64,000 nt of DNA from contig NZ_QZVR01000006.1 of NCBI RefSeq assembly GCF_003660455.1, forward strand, positions 1 to 64,000, given 5' to 3'. Numbering within the stretch: the first letter of the stretch is position 1; each line of letters begins with the position of its first letter. The stretch comes from Nocardioides ferulae. GTDB lineage: Bacteria; Actinomycetota; Actinomycetes; Propionibacteriales; Nocardioidaceae. Position numbers and translations under genes: made by a program. Shown in pieces: positions 16,063 to 29,485 of the stretch. The notes under the pieces were generated by a model. The model saw nothing but the letters and a program-made list of their open reading frames with translations, was not told the origin of the DNA and made no database searches.

Positions 16063-16937
16063 GGGTTCACCTTCGCGATCACGGTCTCGGCGAACCGCTC
16101 GAGATGCTCGACCTTCTTCGCCAGCGGCTCGGTGTCGGGCCCGACGATGTAGGGCACCCGGAAGCCGACGATGCAGTCGGTCACGCCCTTGTCCTCGAGC
16201 CGCTTGACGCCGTCGGGGGTGTAGGCGTCGAACGAGATCGCGTGCACCTCGAAGTCATCGCCGTCACGACCCTCCTCGCGGCGGATCTCCGCCAGCCGGG
16301 TGAGCAGCCGGTCCAGCTCCTCCCCGTCGCCGCCGGCGTGCATCCAGCCGTCCCCCAGGCGTACGGCGCGGCGCAGGGCGGCATCGGAGTGGCCGCCGAC
16401 CAGCAGCGGGATGGGCTGGGTCGGCGCCGGGCTCTGCTTGAGCGGCGGGAAGGAGTAGAACTCCCCGTCGTAGCCGAAGTAGTCACCGCTGGTGAGCCCG
16501 CGGAGGATCTCCATGCACTCGTCCATCCGCTTGCCGCGCCGGGCCCACGGCACGCCCATCGCGGTGAAGTCCTCCGGCCACGGTGAGAGCCCCACCCCGA
16601 GACCGAGCCGGTTGCCGGAGAGGAACGCGATCGAGGAGGCCTGCTTGGCGACGAGCACCGGCGGTCGCACCGGCAGCTTGAGCACGAACGGCGTGAGCCG
16701 GAGTGTGGTGGTCACCGCGAACAGGTGCGCGCAGAGCACCATCGTCTCGATGAACTCCTTGCCATCGAGGAACTCGCGGTCGCCGGTGTCGGTGTAGGGG
16801 TAGGTCGAGTCGGACTCGCGCGGATAGATCAGGCTGTCCGCGACGGTCATGCTCGTGTAGCCGGCGGACTCCGCCGCCTGGGCGAGCGGGGCGTAGTACT
16901 CCGCCTGGGTCATGGCCTCGGCGTAGGTGAATCGCAT
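16059..16937 (-). CDS. LLM-class F420- or flavin-dependent oxidoreductase
   Basis: A 292-residue luciferase-like monooxygenase/F420-dependent oxidoreductase with the TIM-barrel family signatures: an N-terminal RFTYAEAM strand, the LLM segment KQASSIAFLSGNRLGLGVGLS (about 98-118) and the ligand loop IPLLVGGHSDAALRRAVRLGDGWM. First gene of the minus-strand operon. A -10-like TAGTGT lies 6 nt before the ATG, so the mRNA is probably leaderless, and a KstR-type operator overlaps this promoter. The substrate is unknown; regulation points to sterol or lipid catabolism. Confidence 0.85.
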   Translation of the reverse strand: MRFTYAEAMTQAEYYAPLAQAAESAGYTSMTVADSLIYPRESDSTYPYTDTGDREFLDGKEFIETMVLCAHLFAVTTTLRLTPFVLKLPVRPPVLVAKQASSIAFLSGNRLGLGVGLSPWPEDFTAMGVPWARRGKRMDECMEILRGLTSGDYFGYDGEFYSFPPLKQSPAPTQPIPLLVGGHSDAALRRAVRLGDGWMHAGGDGEELDRLLTRLAEIRREEGRDGDDFEVHAISFDAYTPDGVKRLEDKGVTDCIVGFRVPYIVGPDTEPLAKKVEHLERFAETVIAKVNP

Positions 16938-16943
16938 GCCGGC

Positions 16944-16949
16944 ACACTA
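16944..16949 (-). promoter_or_regulatory. -10 hexamer TAGTGT of the LLM operon
   Basis: Read on the minus strand, TAGTGT is followed by GCCGGC (6 nt) and the ATG at 16937. This matches the leaderless pattern seen at many genes here. It overlaps the KstR-type operator by two bases, so a bound repressor would block polymerase. Confidence 0.6.
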
Positions 16950-16961
16950 GAACGTGTTTCA
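16948..16961. promoter_or_regulatory. KstR-type operator TAGAACGTGTTTCA
   Basis: This 14-bp site matches the published KstR consensus TNNAACNNGTTNNA at every defined position. KstR is the TetR-family repressor of sterol-catabolism genes in mycobacteria and relatives. The site lies in the 45-bp gap between two divergent units (LLM operon leftward, SnoaL-like/Ddn-like pair rightward) and overlaps the leftward -10. It could control both sides. No kstR gene is in the window. Confidence 0.65.
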
Positions 16962-16970
16962 CTTCTCTGC

Positions 16971-16976
16971 CAGAGT
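16971..16976 (+). promoter_or_regulatory. -10-like hexamer CAGAGT of the SnoaL-like gene
   Basis: CAGAGT lies 6 nt before the GTG at 16983. The conserved second A and final T are kept, though the first base deviates. It supports a leaderless start at this GTG; no ribosome binding site is seen. Confidence 0.4.
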
Positions 16977-16982
16977 GCTCCC

Positions 16983-17438
16983 GTGCAGACCGACTCGAAC
17001 GCCTCCGTGACCATCCCCGCGCCGATCCTCGCCCGGCTCGAGATCACCGACGTGCTCACCCGCTACACGCGGGCCATCGACACCGGTGAGTGGGACCTGC
17101 TCGACCAGGTGTTCACCCCCGACGCCGAGATCGACTACACCGAGACCGGAGGCATCGCCGACCGGTTCGAGGTGGTCAAGGCGTGGCTCGGCGAGAACCT
17201 GCCGATCTTCCCGCAGCGCCAGCACCTGCTGGGGCAGGTCTCCGTCGAGCTGTCCGAGACCGGCGAGGAGGCGCAGGTCGCGGCGTACTTCTACAACCCG
17301 ATGGTGCTGCCCACCGGCGACGGACGGGGCATGGTCGTGGAGTTCGGCGGCATCTACCACCACGCGATGGTGCGCACGCCCGCAGGCTGGCGCAGCCGTC
17401 GCCTGCACGAGCAGCTGGTCTGGAAGCGGGGGCTCTGA
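16983..17438 (+). CDS. SnoaL-like/NTF2-fold protein
   Basis: A 151-residue SnoaL-like protein with the NTF2-type beginning ITDVLTRYTRAIDTGEWDLLDQVFTPDAEIDYTETG (first part of that run at about residues 20-30) and a C-terminal strand region ending GWRSRRLHEQLVW. Members are small isomerases, dehydratases or hydratases, or binding proteins, and are common in steroid and polyketide pathways. It is transcribed divergently from the LLM operon across the KstR-type operator and is followed 3 bp later by a Ddn-like gene. The exact reaction cannot be told from sequence. Confidence 0.75.
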   Translation: MQTDSNASVTIPAPILARLEITDVLTRYTRAIDTGEWDLLDQVFTPDAEIDYTETGGIADRFEVVKAWLGENLPIFPQRQHLLGQVSVELSETGEEAQVAAYFYNPMVLPTGDGRGMVVEFGGIYHHAMVRTPAGWRSRRLHEQLVWKRGL

Positions 17439-17441
17439 GCG

Positions 17442-17927
17442 ATGCCGCTGCCCGCCGAGAAGCCCGCGCAGCTGGACTCGCCGTGGGTCGCGAAGCTCAT
17501 CAAGTGGGGCGCACGGGCGCAGGTGTGGGCGTTCCGGCGCACCAACGGCCGGATCGGGAGTCGCTGGCGGATCGGTGCCGGCTTCCGCAAGCCGGTGCCG
17601 ACGCTGCTGCTCGACCACGTCGGCCGCAAGTCCGGCCGCCCGTTCACGACGCCGCTGCTCTATCTCGCCGACGGCGAGCGGCTGGTGATCGTGGCCTCCC
17701 AGGGTGGGCTGCCGAAGAACCCGCAGTGGTACGCCAATCTGCTGGCGCAGCCCGACGTCAGCGTGCAGCTGCGCGGCGAGGGCGTACGCCGGGTGCGGGC
17801 GCGCACCGCCGGCCCCGAGGAGCGGGCAGAGCTGTGGCCACGCCTGGTCGACCTCTATGCCGACTTCGAGAACTACCGCTCCTGGACCGACCGCGAGATC
17901 CCCGTCGTCGTCCTCGATCCTCGCTGA
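17442..17927 (+). CDS. Ddn-like deazaflavin (F420)-dependent nitroreductase-family protein
   Basis: A 161-residue member of the Ddn/F420 split-barrel family. The signature region VPTLLLDHVGRKSGRPFTTPLLYL (start near residue 52) and VIVASQGGLPKNPQWYANL is characteristic of the cofactor-binding core. Such proteins reduce quinones, nitro compounds or enones using F420H2. The gene follows the SnoaL-like gene by 3 bp in what is clearly one operon. Together with the LLM protein across the operator it implies that F420 chemistry is used in this unit. Confidence 0.82.
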   Translation: MPLPAEKPAQLDSPWVAKLIKWGARAQVWAFRRTNGRIGSRWRIGAGFRKPVPTLLLDHVGRKSGRPFTTPLLYLADGERLVIVASQGGLPKNPQWYANLLAQPDVSVQLRGEGVRRVRARTAGPEERAELWPRLVDLYADFENYRSWTDREIPVVVLDPR

Positions 17928-18042
17928 ATCCCGTCCCGCTGGTCCCCCGGGCCGACGCTCCCGGCTTGGCCGGACTTGCCCCGGTCGCGGAGAATGGGCG
18001 CGGTCCCGGAACCGCCGGGCATCCAGGGGGCAGGAGCAGCGC

Positions 18043-18603
18043 ATGGACACTGGCGAGAAGCGCCCGGTCCTGACCGGGCTGGTCGCCCTGGTCGCTGTGG
18101 CCATGGCGGTCGGCCTGGTGCTGGGTGGTGCGGCGCTGGCCGCCACGCGGGTGCTGGGGCTCGGCGACGGCGACGAGACCGGGCGCACCACCTCCGAGCA
18201 GTCGCTCTATCTGCCCAAGCCCACCGACACCGGTTCGGCGACCGGGCCGCTGATCACCCTGCCCGCCCAGCCGGGCGACTCCTCGAGCGGCTCGTCGGCG
18301 CCGGACGAGCCCACCGAGACCAAGTCGCCCAAGAAGCAGATCTCGCTCTCGGCCGGCCAGACATCGGTGAGCCCGATGGGACGCATCGACCTGACCGGTG
18401 TCTATCCCCAAGGTGAGGGCGCCGTGGTGCAGGTGCAGATCTTCGAGGGTGGCTGGACCGACTTCGCCGGCGTCGACGCCGTGGTCACCAACGAGACCTT
18501 CAGCACCTGGATCCAGACCGGTCGGGCCGGCGAGCAGCGGTTCCGGGTCATCGACACCGAGACCGGCCAGACGTCGAACCAGGTCAAGGTGACCATCGGC
18601 TGA
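18043..18603 (+). CDS. hypothetical single-pass membrane-anchored protein
   Basis: A 186-residue protein with one N-terminal membrane helix or uncleaved signal (about residues 10-35, GLVALVAVAMAVGLVLGG), a Ser/Thr/Pro-rich linker (about 45-100) and a C-terminal beta-rich domain (about 105-186, ending QTSNQVKVTIG) that looks like a small immunoglobulin-type fold. The ATG has AGGAG about 7 nt upstream. The stop codon is the first base triplet of a 7-copy 8-bp tandem repeat. Function unknown; probably an extracytoplasmic domain tethered to the membrane. Confidence 0.65.
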   Translation: MDTGEKRPVLTGLVALVAVAMAVGLVLGGAALAATRVLGLGDGDETGRTTSEQSLYLPKPTDTGSATGPLITLPAQPGDSSSGSSAPDEPTETKSPKKQISLSAGQTSVSPMGRIDLTGVYPQGEGAVVQVQIFEGGWTDFAGVDAVVTNETFSTWIQTGRAGEQRFRVIDTETGQTSNQVKVTIG

Positions 18604-18656
18604 CCGGCTGACCGGCTGACCGGCTGACCGGCTGACCGGCTGACCGGCTGACCGGC
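18601..18656. repeat. seven perfect tandem copies of TGACCGGC
   Basis: The 8-bp unit TGACCGGC is repeated seven times without a mismatch, filling the gap between two convergent genes. Each copy contains TGA. Because 8 is not a multiple of 3, stops appear in all three forward frames, so copy-number change cannot extend the upstream protein. The stop codon of the upstream gene is the first TGA, and the array ends one base before the aldo/keto reductase stop. Confidence 0.95.
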
Positions 18657-19499
18657 TCAGGGGATCCAGTCGAAGGTGTCCGGGTCGGGCCCGGTGCGGC
18701 CGTCCTCGCCGCGGTCCAGCGCGGCGATCGCGGCGACCTCGTCGGCCGAGAGCGAGAAGTCGAAGATCTCGAAGTTCTCCTGCATCCGCTCGCGGTGCAT
18801 CGACTTGGGGAAGACGATGTCGCCACGCTCGACGTGCCAGCGCAGGGTCACCTGCGAGGGGGTCTTGCCGTGCTCGGCGGCGATCTTGGTGATCACCGGG
18901 TCCTCCAGCACCCGGCCCTGCGCGATCGGCGACCAGGCCTCCACCTCCACGCCGTGCCGGATCGACGCCGCGCGGGCCTCCTCGTTGGTGAAGTAGGGGT
19001 GCACCTCGATCTGGTTCACCACCGGCACGATGCCGGTCTCCTCCACGATCCGATCGAGGTGGGCCGGCTGGAAGTTCGAGACGCCGACCGAGGTCGCTCG
19101 CCCGTCGGCCACGAACTCGGCCAGCGTCTGCCAGGTGGAGACGTAGTCGCCGTCGTAGCGGGTCGGCAGCGGCCAGTGGATGAGGAACAGGTCGATCCGG
19201 TCGAGCCCGAGGGCGGTGAGCGTCTCGTCGAAGGCGCGCCGCGCGTCGTCGGGGCGGTGGAAACCGTTGTTGAGCTTGCTCGTGACGTAGACCTCGTCGC
19301 GCGGCAGGCCGGCGGCGGCGATCGCCTCGCCCACGCCCCGCTCGTTGCCGTACATCTGGGCGGTGTCGATGTGGCGGTAGCCCACCTCCAGGGCGGCGGC
19401 CACGGTCGCGGCCGTCTCGGCCGGCGGCACCTGGTAGACACCGAAGCCGAGCTGGGGGATGGACGTCTCGTCGTGGAGCGTGATGGTCGGAACGGTCAT
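18657..19499 (-). CDS. aldo/keto reductase
   Basis: A 280-residue NADPH-dependent aldo/keto reductase of the 2,5-diketo-gluconate reductase (AKR5) type. Visible motifs: GFGVYQV near the start, the catalytic tetrad region DTAQMYGNE (Asp, Tyr), K in TSKLNN and H in LIHWPLP, then GVSNF, NQIEVHPY and the C-terminal IVFPKSMHRERMQEN cofactor segment. The ATG at 19499 starts the conserved strand MTVPTITL; a longer frame adds nine residues. It reduces aldehydes or ketones of unknown identity. Convergent with the membrane-anchored protein gene. Confidence 0.9.
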   Translation of the reverse strand: MTVPTITLHDETSIPQLGFGVYQVPPAETAATVAAALEVGYRHIDTAQMYGNERGVGEAIAAAGLPRDEVYVTSKLNNGFHRPDDARRAFDETLTALGLDRIDLFLIHWPLPTRYDGDYVSTWQTLAEFVADGRATSVGVSNFQPAHLDRIVEETGIVPVVNQIEVHPYFTNEEARAASIRHGVEVEAWSPIAQGRVLEDPVITKIAAEHGKTPSQVTLRWHVERGDIVFPKSMHRERMQENFEIFDFSLSADEVAAIAALDRGEDGRTGPDPDTFDWIP

Positions 19500-19629
19500 A
19501 CCTGAGACAAGACCACGGGGACCCAAAGCGATTCCCCGGCGCGTGCCGGTGTGCGCAGCAGCACGTCGCCTGGTTCACCTGCGGGGCGGAACAATCCGCC
19601 GGCCGCTTCCGTTGAGCCCTGTGAGCGAA

Positions 19630-19650
19630 CTTGAGTTGAACCCACTCAAC
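19630..19650 (+). promoter_or_regulatory. HAIR operator (HspR binding site) of the dnaK operon
   Basis: CTTGAGT, seven bases, ACTCAAC: this matches the HspR-associated inverted repeat CTTGAGT-N7-ACTCAAG with one difference in the last base. It lies about 75 bp upstream of dnaK, and TTGAGT may double as the -35. HspR, coded at the end of the operon, is expected to repress here and release on heat shock, with DnaK as co-repressor. Confidence 0.9.
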
Positions 19651-19722
19651 TTCTTTGTCACACTCGCTGGGAGCGGCGCGCTGCGCTTGCAACCCAGGAC
19701 TGATCACCGGAGGTAACACACC

Positions 19723-21575
<1,853 letters not shown>

Positions 21576-21579
<4 letters not shown>

Positions 21580-22217
21580 CCGACGGCGAGCGACCCGACG
21601 ATCAGGCCACGGGGCCGGCCGACCAGCCGGCCCCGGCGGCCGGCGCCGCCGGACCGCCGACCGGGACCGACGCGGGCTCGGCCGGCACCGCGGGCGAGGA
21701 GGTGCCGATCGCGCCACAGGACGCGCCGGGTGAGCCGACGCCTGATGCCGGCGACGAGGGCGAGGTCGAGGTCGAGGACGACCTGGCGCGGGCCAACCGC
21801 GACCTGGTCGAGCTCACCGGCGACCTGCAGCGGCTGCAGGCCGAGTTCCTCAACTACAAGCGCCGGGTCGAGCGCGACCGCGAGCTGTTGCGCGAGAACG
21901 CCACCTATGCGGTGCTGGTCCCGATCATCGAGGTGCTCGACACGATCGACCGGGCCCGTGAGCACGAGCCGCTCGAGGGCGGCTTCAAGGCGGTCGCCGA
22001 GCAGCTCGAGAAGGTCGTCGCCGGCCTGGGCCTGGTGAAGTTCGGGGCGGTGGGCGATGCCTTCGACCCGAATCTGCACGACGCGCTCTCGCACATCGGC
22101 ACCGACCCCGAGGTCGAGGTGACCACGTGCAAGGTCGTGGCGAAGGCCGGCTACCGCATCGGCGAGCGCGTGGTCCGCGCCGCGCAGGTGCTGGTCGTCG
22201 ACCCCGAGACCGCTTGA
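21576..22217 (+). CDS. grpE: nucleotide exchange factor GrpE
   Basis: A 213-residue GrpE, the ADP/ATP exchange factor of DnaK. The first 65 residues are a disordered Ala/Gly/Asp/Pro-rich extension. The coiled coil follows ([22 protein letters not shown], core residues near 70-90), then the C-terminal beta domain with the signature ending [24 protein letters not shown]. The GTG start overlaps the dnaK stop (GTGA), indicating translational coupling. Confidence 0.96.
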
Positions 22218-22266
22218 GCCAGACCCTGAGAGACACCCGCACAGACACGAGGAAGGGGGTGCGCGC

Positions 22267-23450
<1,184 letters not shown>

Positions 23451-23451
<1 letters not shown>

Positions 23452-23936
23452 TGCCACAGCAGCCCGGCGGTCCCCGGCGGCAGGCCCAGCAGGCCCGCGA
23501 GCGTGCCGCGTTCGCGCCGCCACCGCCCGACGCTGCCGTGTTCGTGATCAGCGTGGCGGCCGAGCTGACCGGCCTGCACCCGCAGACGCTCCGCACCTAC
23601 GAGCGGCTCGGGCTGATCACCCCGGGGCGCACCGTCGGCGGCGGGCGCCGCTACTCCTACCGCGACATCGAGCGGCTGCGCGAGATCTCCGAGCTGACCG
23701 CGGCCGGCATCGGCATCGAGGGGGTACGCCGCATCCTCGAGCTCGAGAACCAGGTCACCGCCCTGCAGGCGCGCACCGAGGAGCTCCTCGCCGAGCTCGA
23801 CGCCACCCGCGACGCGTTGCGGCAGGCGCTGGCCGGTCGCGGTCCCGACACCCGGCGGCTCGGGCCCAACAAGCTGCCGGTGCTGGCCCGGCAGGAGCCC
23901 GGTCAGGCGATCGTGGTCTGGCGCCGCGGCCACTGA
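23451..23936 (+). CDS. hspR: heat-shock repressor HspR (MerR family)
   Basis: A 161-residue MerR-family regulator. The winged-helix DNA-binding region (about 28-95) contains VISVAAELTGLHPQTLRTYE and GGRRYSYRDIERLREI, followed by a helical segment LELENQVTALQARTEELLAEL. HspR binds HAIR sites and represses heat-shock genes. Both HAIR sites in this window, before dnaK and clpB, are its expected targets. It is last in the operon and overlaps dnaJ, so it regulates its own synthesis. The N-terminal 27 residues, rich in Gln, Arg and Pro, are longer than in some relatives. Confidence 0.95.
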
Positions 23937-23994
23937 CGCGAACGCGGTCGGCGCGGCCTCGCCGCGACGTGGTCCCGGGCATCCCCCACCGGGT

Positions 23995-25239
23995 TCAGTC
24001 GAAGAGGCCACCGATCCCGTCGACGACGCTGCCCACCCCGTCGGCGATCGCGCCACCGGTGTCGGCCAGGGCGTCGACGCCGGCGTCCCACGCGGCACCG
24101 ACATCGGGCCCGTTCTCGAAGAGCGAGTCGATCGCGCCGTCGGAGAAGATCGCCACACCGGCACCGACGACGGTGCCGACGGCAGCGCCGACCGCGGTGC
24201 CCGCGACCGGCACCACCGACCCCACGGCCGCGCCGATGCCGGCGCCCGCGGCCGCGCCCGCAAGAAACGAGCCGCCCTGCGACACCGCGATCTGCACGTC
24301 GCTCTCGCCCTCCTGGTAGTCGTTGTAGATGCCCAGACCGAGACCGATCGGGCCGAGCAGCTTGCCTGCGCGGCCGAGGTACTTGGGCAGCTTGGCGTCG
24401 TCGAGCGCCCGTGAGCGGTCGAGCAGGTCCTGCGCCTCGTCGATCTTGCCCTGGATCGCCAGACGGTCCGCCTCGAGCCTGGCCTCGTCGAGGGTCCGGA
24501 AGAAGAACCACTTGCGCTTCACGTAGCGCTCGGGATGGGCCTGCAGGTCGTCGATCGCCCGCTGGGCCTCGTCGAGCAGGTCACCGGCGCGACCCCTCAG
24601 CTTGGACTGGTTCATGGCCAGGCCGGCGGCCGCCGCGGCGGCGGCGCCGTCGCCCAGGATCTCGCCCATCGTGACCAGCCACGCGGCGTGCTCGCCCACG
24701 CTGTAGCGATCCTGTAGCTGCCGGCAGGCGGTGGCGTAGGCGCGGTCGACCCGGGCCGCCTCGCGCGAGGCCCGGTTGTAGGCGCGCACCAGCTCCTGGT
24801 GGGCGTTGTAGGCCGCCACTCGCTGGTTGTGAGCCTCGACCTCGGACTCGGTGCCGACGAAGTGATCCGGGGGCCGGGAAGGGCCGGCCCCCGGGTCCTG
24901 GATCACGAAGCCGGACACGGTCAGCCCGGCACCGCGAGCGTCGGCACGCACGGCGCGCATGTCCTCCTGGCAGCTGCGCAGCTTCTCGGCGAACTCGTCG
25001 AGGTCGGTGGCCATCTTCTTGGCCGCCTCCTCGAGGTCCTCGGTCGCGTCACGGCCACGACCCATCGTGGTCGAGAACTGGGAGCCGCCGGAGCCGTCCC
25101 AGGACGCCGTGGCGTCCCTGCGGGACTGGTTGAACGCGTCCGAGGCGTCGCCGAGCTCCTTGGCCAGCGAGTCGCGCAGCCAGTCGGCAGCGCCCTCGAT
25201 GGAGGTCGGCTGGCCGCTGATCTCGGTGTCGATGCTCAC
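23995..25239 (-). CDS. WXG/ESX-like protein with C-terminal glycine-zipper hydrophobic region
   Basis: A 414-residue protein. The N-terminal part (about 1-110) is helical and WXG100-like, with the turn SWDGSGG near residue 47. A long helical middle follows (about 130-290). The end is a Gly/Ala-rich hydrophobic stretch (about 305-370, with repeated GAAVGTVVGAG-type glycine-zipper patterns) that could insert into a membrane. No signal peptide and no enzymatic toxin motif are seen. The GTG start overlaps the stop of the 97-residue gene. A secreted or surface effector is plausible; the function is unknown. Confidence 0.6.
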   Translation of the reverse strand: MSIDTEISGQPTSIEGAADWLRDSLAKELGDASDAFNQSRRDATASWDGSGGSQFSTTMGRGRDATEDLEEAAKKMATDLDEFAEKLRSCQEDMRAVRADARGAGLTVSGFVIQDPGAGPSRPPDHFVGTESEVEAHNQRVAAYNAHQELVRAYNRASREAARVDRAYATACRQLQDRYSVGEHAAWLVTMGEILGDGAAAAAAAGLAMNQSKLRGRAGDLLDEAQRAIDDLQAHPERYVKRKWFFFRTLDEARLEADRLAIQGKIDEAQDLLDRSRALDDAKLPKYLGRAGKLLGPIGLGLGIYNDYQEGESDVQIAVSQGGSFLAGAAAGAGIGAAVGSVVPVAGTAVGAAVGTVVGAGVAIFSDGAIDSLFENGPDVGAAWDAGVDALADTGGAIADGVGSVVDGIGGLFD

Positions 25240-25529
25240 CCCTCCATCGCCTCCCGGATCTCGCTCAGGCCGGCGTCGGCATCCGCATCGGCCTGCTGGT
25301 AGTAGCGACGACACAAGCGCACCAGCGCCGCGGAGGCGGTCAACGACTCGGAGACGTTGGCGGCGCTGTCGGTGACCTGGGCCAGCATCACGTTGATGAC
25401 CGCCGTCATCGGGCCGGCGTCGACCCCGCCGGGCACGCTCCCGGCCAGTCCGTCGAGCCCGTCGGCGGCCAGGTCGAGCTCGCCGGCGATGTCGGAGAGC
25501 ACCGCCAGGTCGACGTACAGCTCGCTCAC
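25236..25529 (-). CDS. small ESX-associated helical protein
   Basis: A 97-residue alpha-helical protein beginning [20 protein letters not shown], with a loop PGGVDAGPM and a second helix [20 protein letters not shown]. Its general pattern is that of small type VII secretion-associated proteins (ESX/DUF2580-like). The GTG start at 25529 overlaps the stop of the SAV_915-like gene and its own stop overlaps the next start (GTGA twice), so three proteins are made as a coupled set. It probably pairs with the larger WXG-like protein. Confidence 0.6.
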   Translation of the reverse strand: MSELYVDLAVLSDIAGELDLAADGLDGLAGSVPGGVDAGPMTAVINVMLAQVTDSAANVSESLTASAALVRLCRRYYQQADADADAGLSEIREAMEG

Positions 25530-25849
25530 AGCGCCGCTCCTGGGTGGTCGCGCAGCCCGGGGTCGACGTCGACGAAGAGCAGGTCGTAGGGGGTCGCGTC
25601 GTGGATGCGCTGGAGGGCCGAGCCGTCGCACAGCACCCACCGGCTCTCCGGCAGGTAGTGGTCGTGCAGCCGGTCCAGGGCGGAGTAGGCGTAGAGCGCC
25701 GTGCGTCCGTCGGTGACCCGGTGCAGGACGATGCGCCGGTCGGCGGCGTCGGGCTCGTCAGTGGTCGGGACGTACACGACGGGGGGCAGGGCTCGGCCGT
25801 CGACGGTCGTCCGGCCGGGGCCGTCGGGCTCGTGGGTCGGCGTGGTCAC
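25526..25849 (-). CDS. SAV_915-like (SseB-related) small protein
   Basis: About 107 residues resembling the SAV_915 family: a strand-rich domain with [23 protein letters not shown] (first part) and [26 protein letters not shown] near the end. Members often sit beside ESX-type genes; their role is unknown. I place the start at the GTG at 25849 because a -10-like GACACT stands 7 nt before it. Upstream TTG and GTG codons at 25882 and 25864 are possible alternatives. Confidence 0.55.
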   Translation of the reverse strand: MTTPTHEPDGPGRTTVDGRALPPVVYVPTTDEPDAADRRIVLHRVTDGRTALYAYSALDRLHDHYLPESRWVLCDGSALQRIHDATPYDLLFVDVDPGLRDHPGAAL

Positions 25850-25900
25850 GCCAGGGAGTGTCACCCTCTGCCGCGTCGCCAAACCTCTGGCTTTCCCGCA

Positions 25901-26686
25901 TCACCGTCGGCCTGTGTGCCGGCCGCGGCCGACCGTCGGGCCGATGCCCAGCTCGTCGGCGAGCCAGGGCGCCAGGTCGCTGGCGGCGTGCCCCATCAGG
26001 GCGCACCCGACGAGCATTCGCCCGTCGGGGCTGCCCGCCCGGCGCGAGCGCCAGGGAGCCGGGACCAGCTGCCGGTCGATCGGTCCGTCGACCTCGATGA
26101 CGAGGGTGTCGGCGCCGGGCGCGGTGGAGGCGCGCACTCGGGTCACTGCCTCGCGCGACACGCGCTCCCGGCCCCACGCGGCGTCGTGGACGATCTCGGT
26201 CGCGCTCAGCCACACCGCCTCACGGTGACGACGCCCGGCCGCGGTGAGGATGACGCGGCCCAAGAGCCACGTTCCGGCCGCGATCACCGGCAGGGTGAGC
26301 AGCAGCAGCTCGGTGCCGCGGGTGCCGGCCCACCCGACGACGGTGCCGGCGAGCAGGACCAGGCCGGTGTCCAGCGAGATCGTGTGCCACCAGTCGCCGG
26401 GCCACGAGCGCACGACCAGGGCCGGCTCGCCGTCGAGCCGGTCGCGGCGCAGGCCCGGCAGTCGACGGGTCAAGGCGATCGACACCGCCAGGGCCACCGT
26501 GATCAGCACCCCGAAGGCGGTGTAGGCGATGAGCACCCGGAGCATCACGACGTCGCGCCCGACGAGGTAGGCGCCGGCGATGAGCCCGACGCCGAGCAGC
26601 GCGAGCAGCAGGTTGCCGAGCACGTCGCCGACCTTCGCGCGCCAGGACCACCGGCGAGGCGGGGGCAGGGACGAGTGTGGGGACAC
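25901..26686 (-). CDS. membrane protein with four helices and a PH-like C-terminal domain
   Basis: A 261-residue protein with hydrophobic pairs near residues 20-65 ([38 protein letters not shown]) and 95-135 ([31 protein letters not shown]), then a soluble C-terminal domain (about 140-261). The layout resembles actinobacterial membrane proteins with a PH-like domain; the family is not certain. The GTG at 26686 follows a -10-like GACACT by 6 nt. It is transcribed away from clpB and may belong with the ESX-like operon downstream. Confidence 0.55.
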   Translation of the reverse strand: MSPHSSLPPPRRWSWRAKVGDVLGNLLLALLGVGLIAGAYLVGRDVVMLRVLIAYTAFGVLITVALAVSIALTRRLPGLRRDRLDGEPALVVRSWPGDWWHTISLDTGLVLLAGTVVGWAGTRGTELLLLTLPVIAAGTWLLGRVILTAAGRRHREAVWLSATEIVHDAAWGRERVSREAVTRVRASTAPGADTLVIEVDGPIDRQLVPAPWRSRRAGSPDGRMLVGCALMGHAASDLAPWLADELGIGPTVGRGRHTGRR

Positions 26687-26764
26687 CTCCCCAGTGTCAC
26701 CCGGGTGGAGCGAGGCGAAACCACCCGGGTGCACCTCTGCCGGGGGCCTCCGCCATGGCCTAGA

Positions 26765-26785
26765 GTTGAGTGGAATGAACTCAAC
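26765..26785 (+). promoter_or_regulatory. HAIR operator (HspR binding site) of clpB
   Basis: GTTGAGT, seven bases, ACTCAAC. It differs from the HAIR consensus only at the two outermost bases and shares the flank ACTCAACTTCTT with the dnaK site. It lies about 60 bp upstream of the clpB start, so clpB joins the HspR regulon. Confidence 0.88.
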
Positions 26786-26845
26786 TTCTTGCACGTTTGC
26801 AGAAGCAGGGGCCACAGTGGTCCTCGCCGCACCAGGAGGAGCCCA

Positions 26846-29440
<2,595 letters not shown>

Positions 29441-29485
29441 GGCCCGGGGCGCCCACTCCGACCGGCCGTTCTGTTGAATGGTCAC

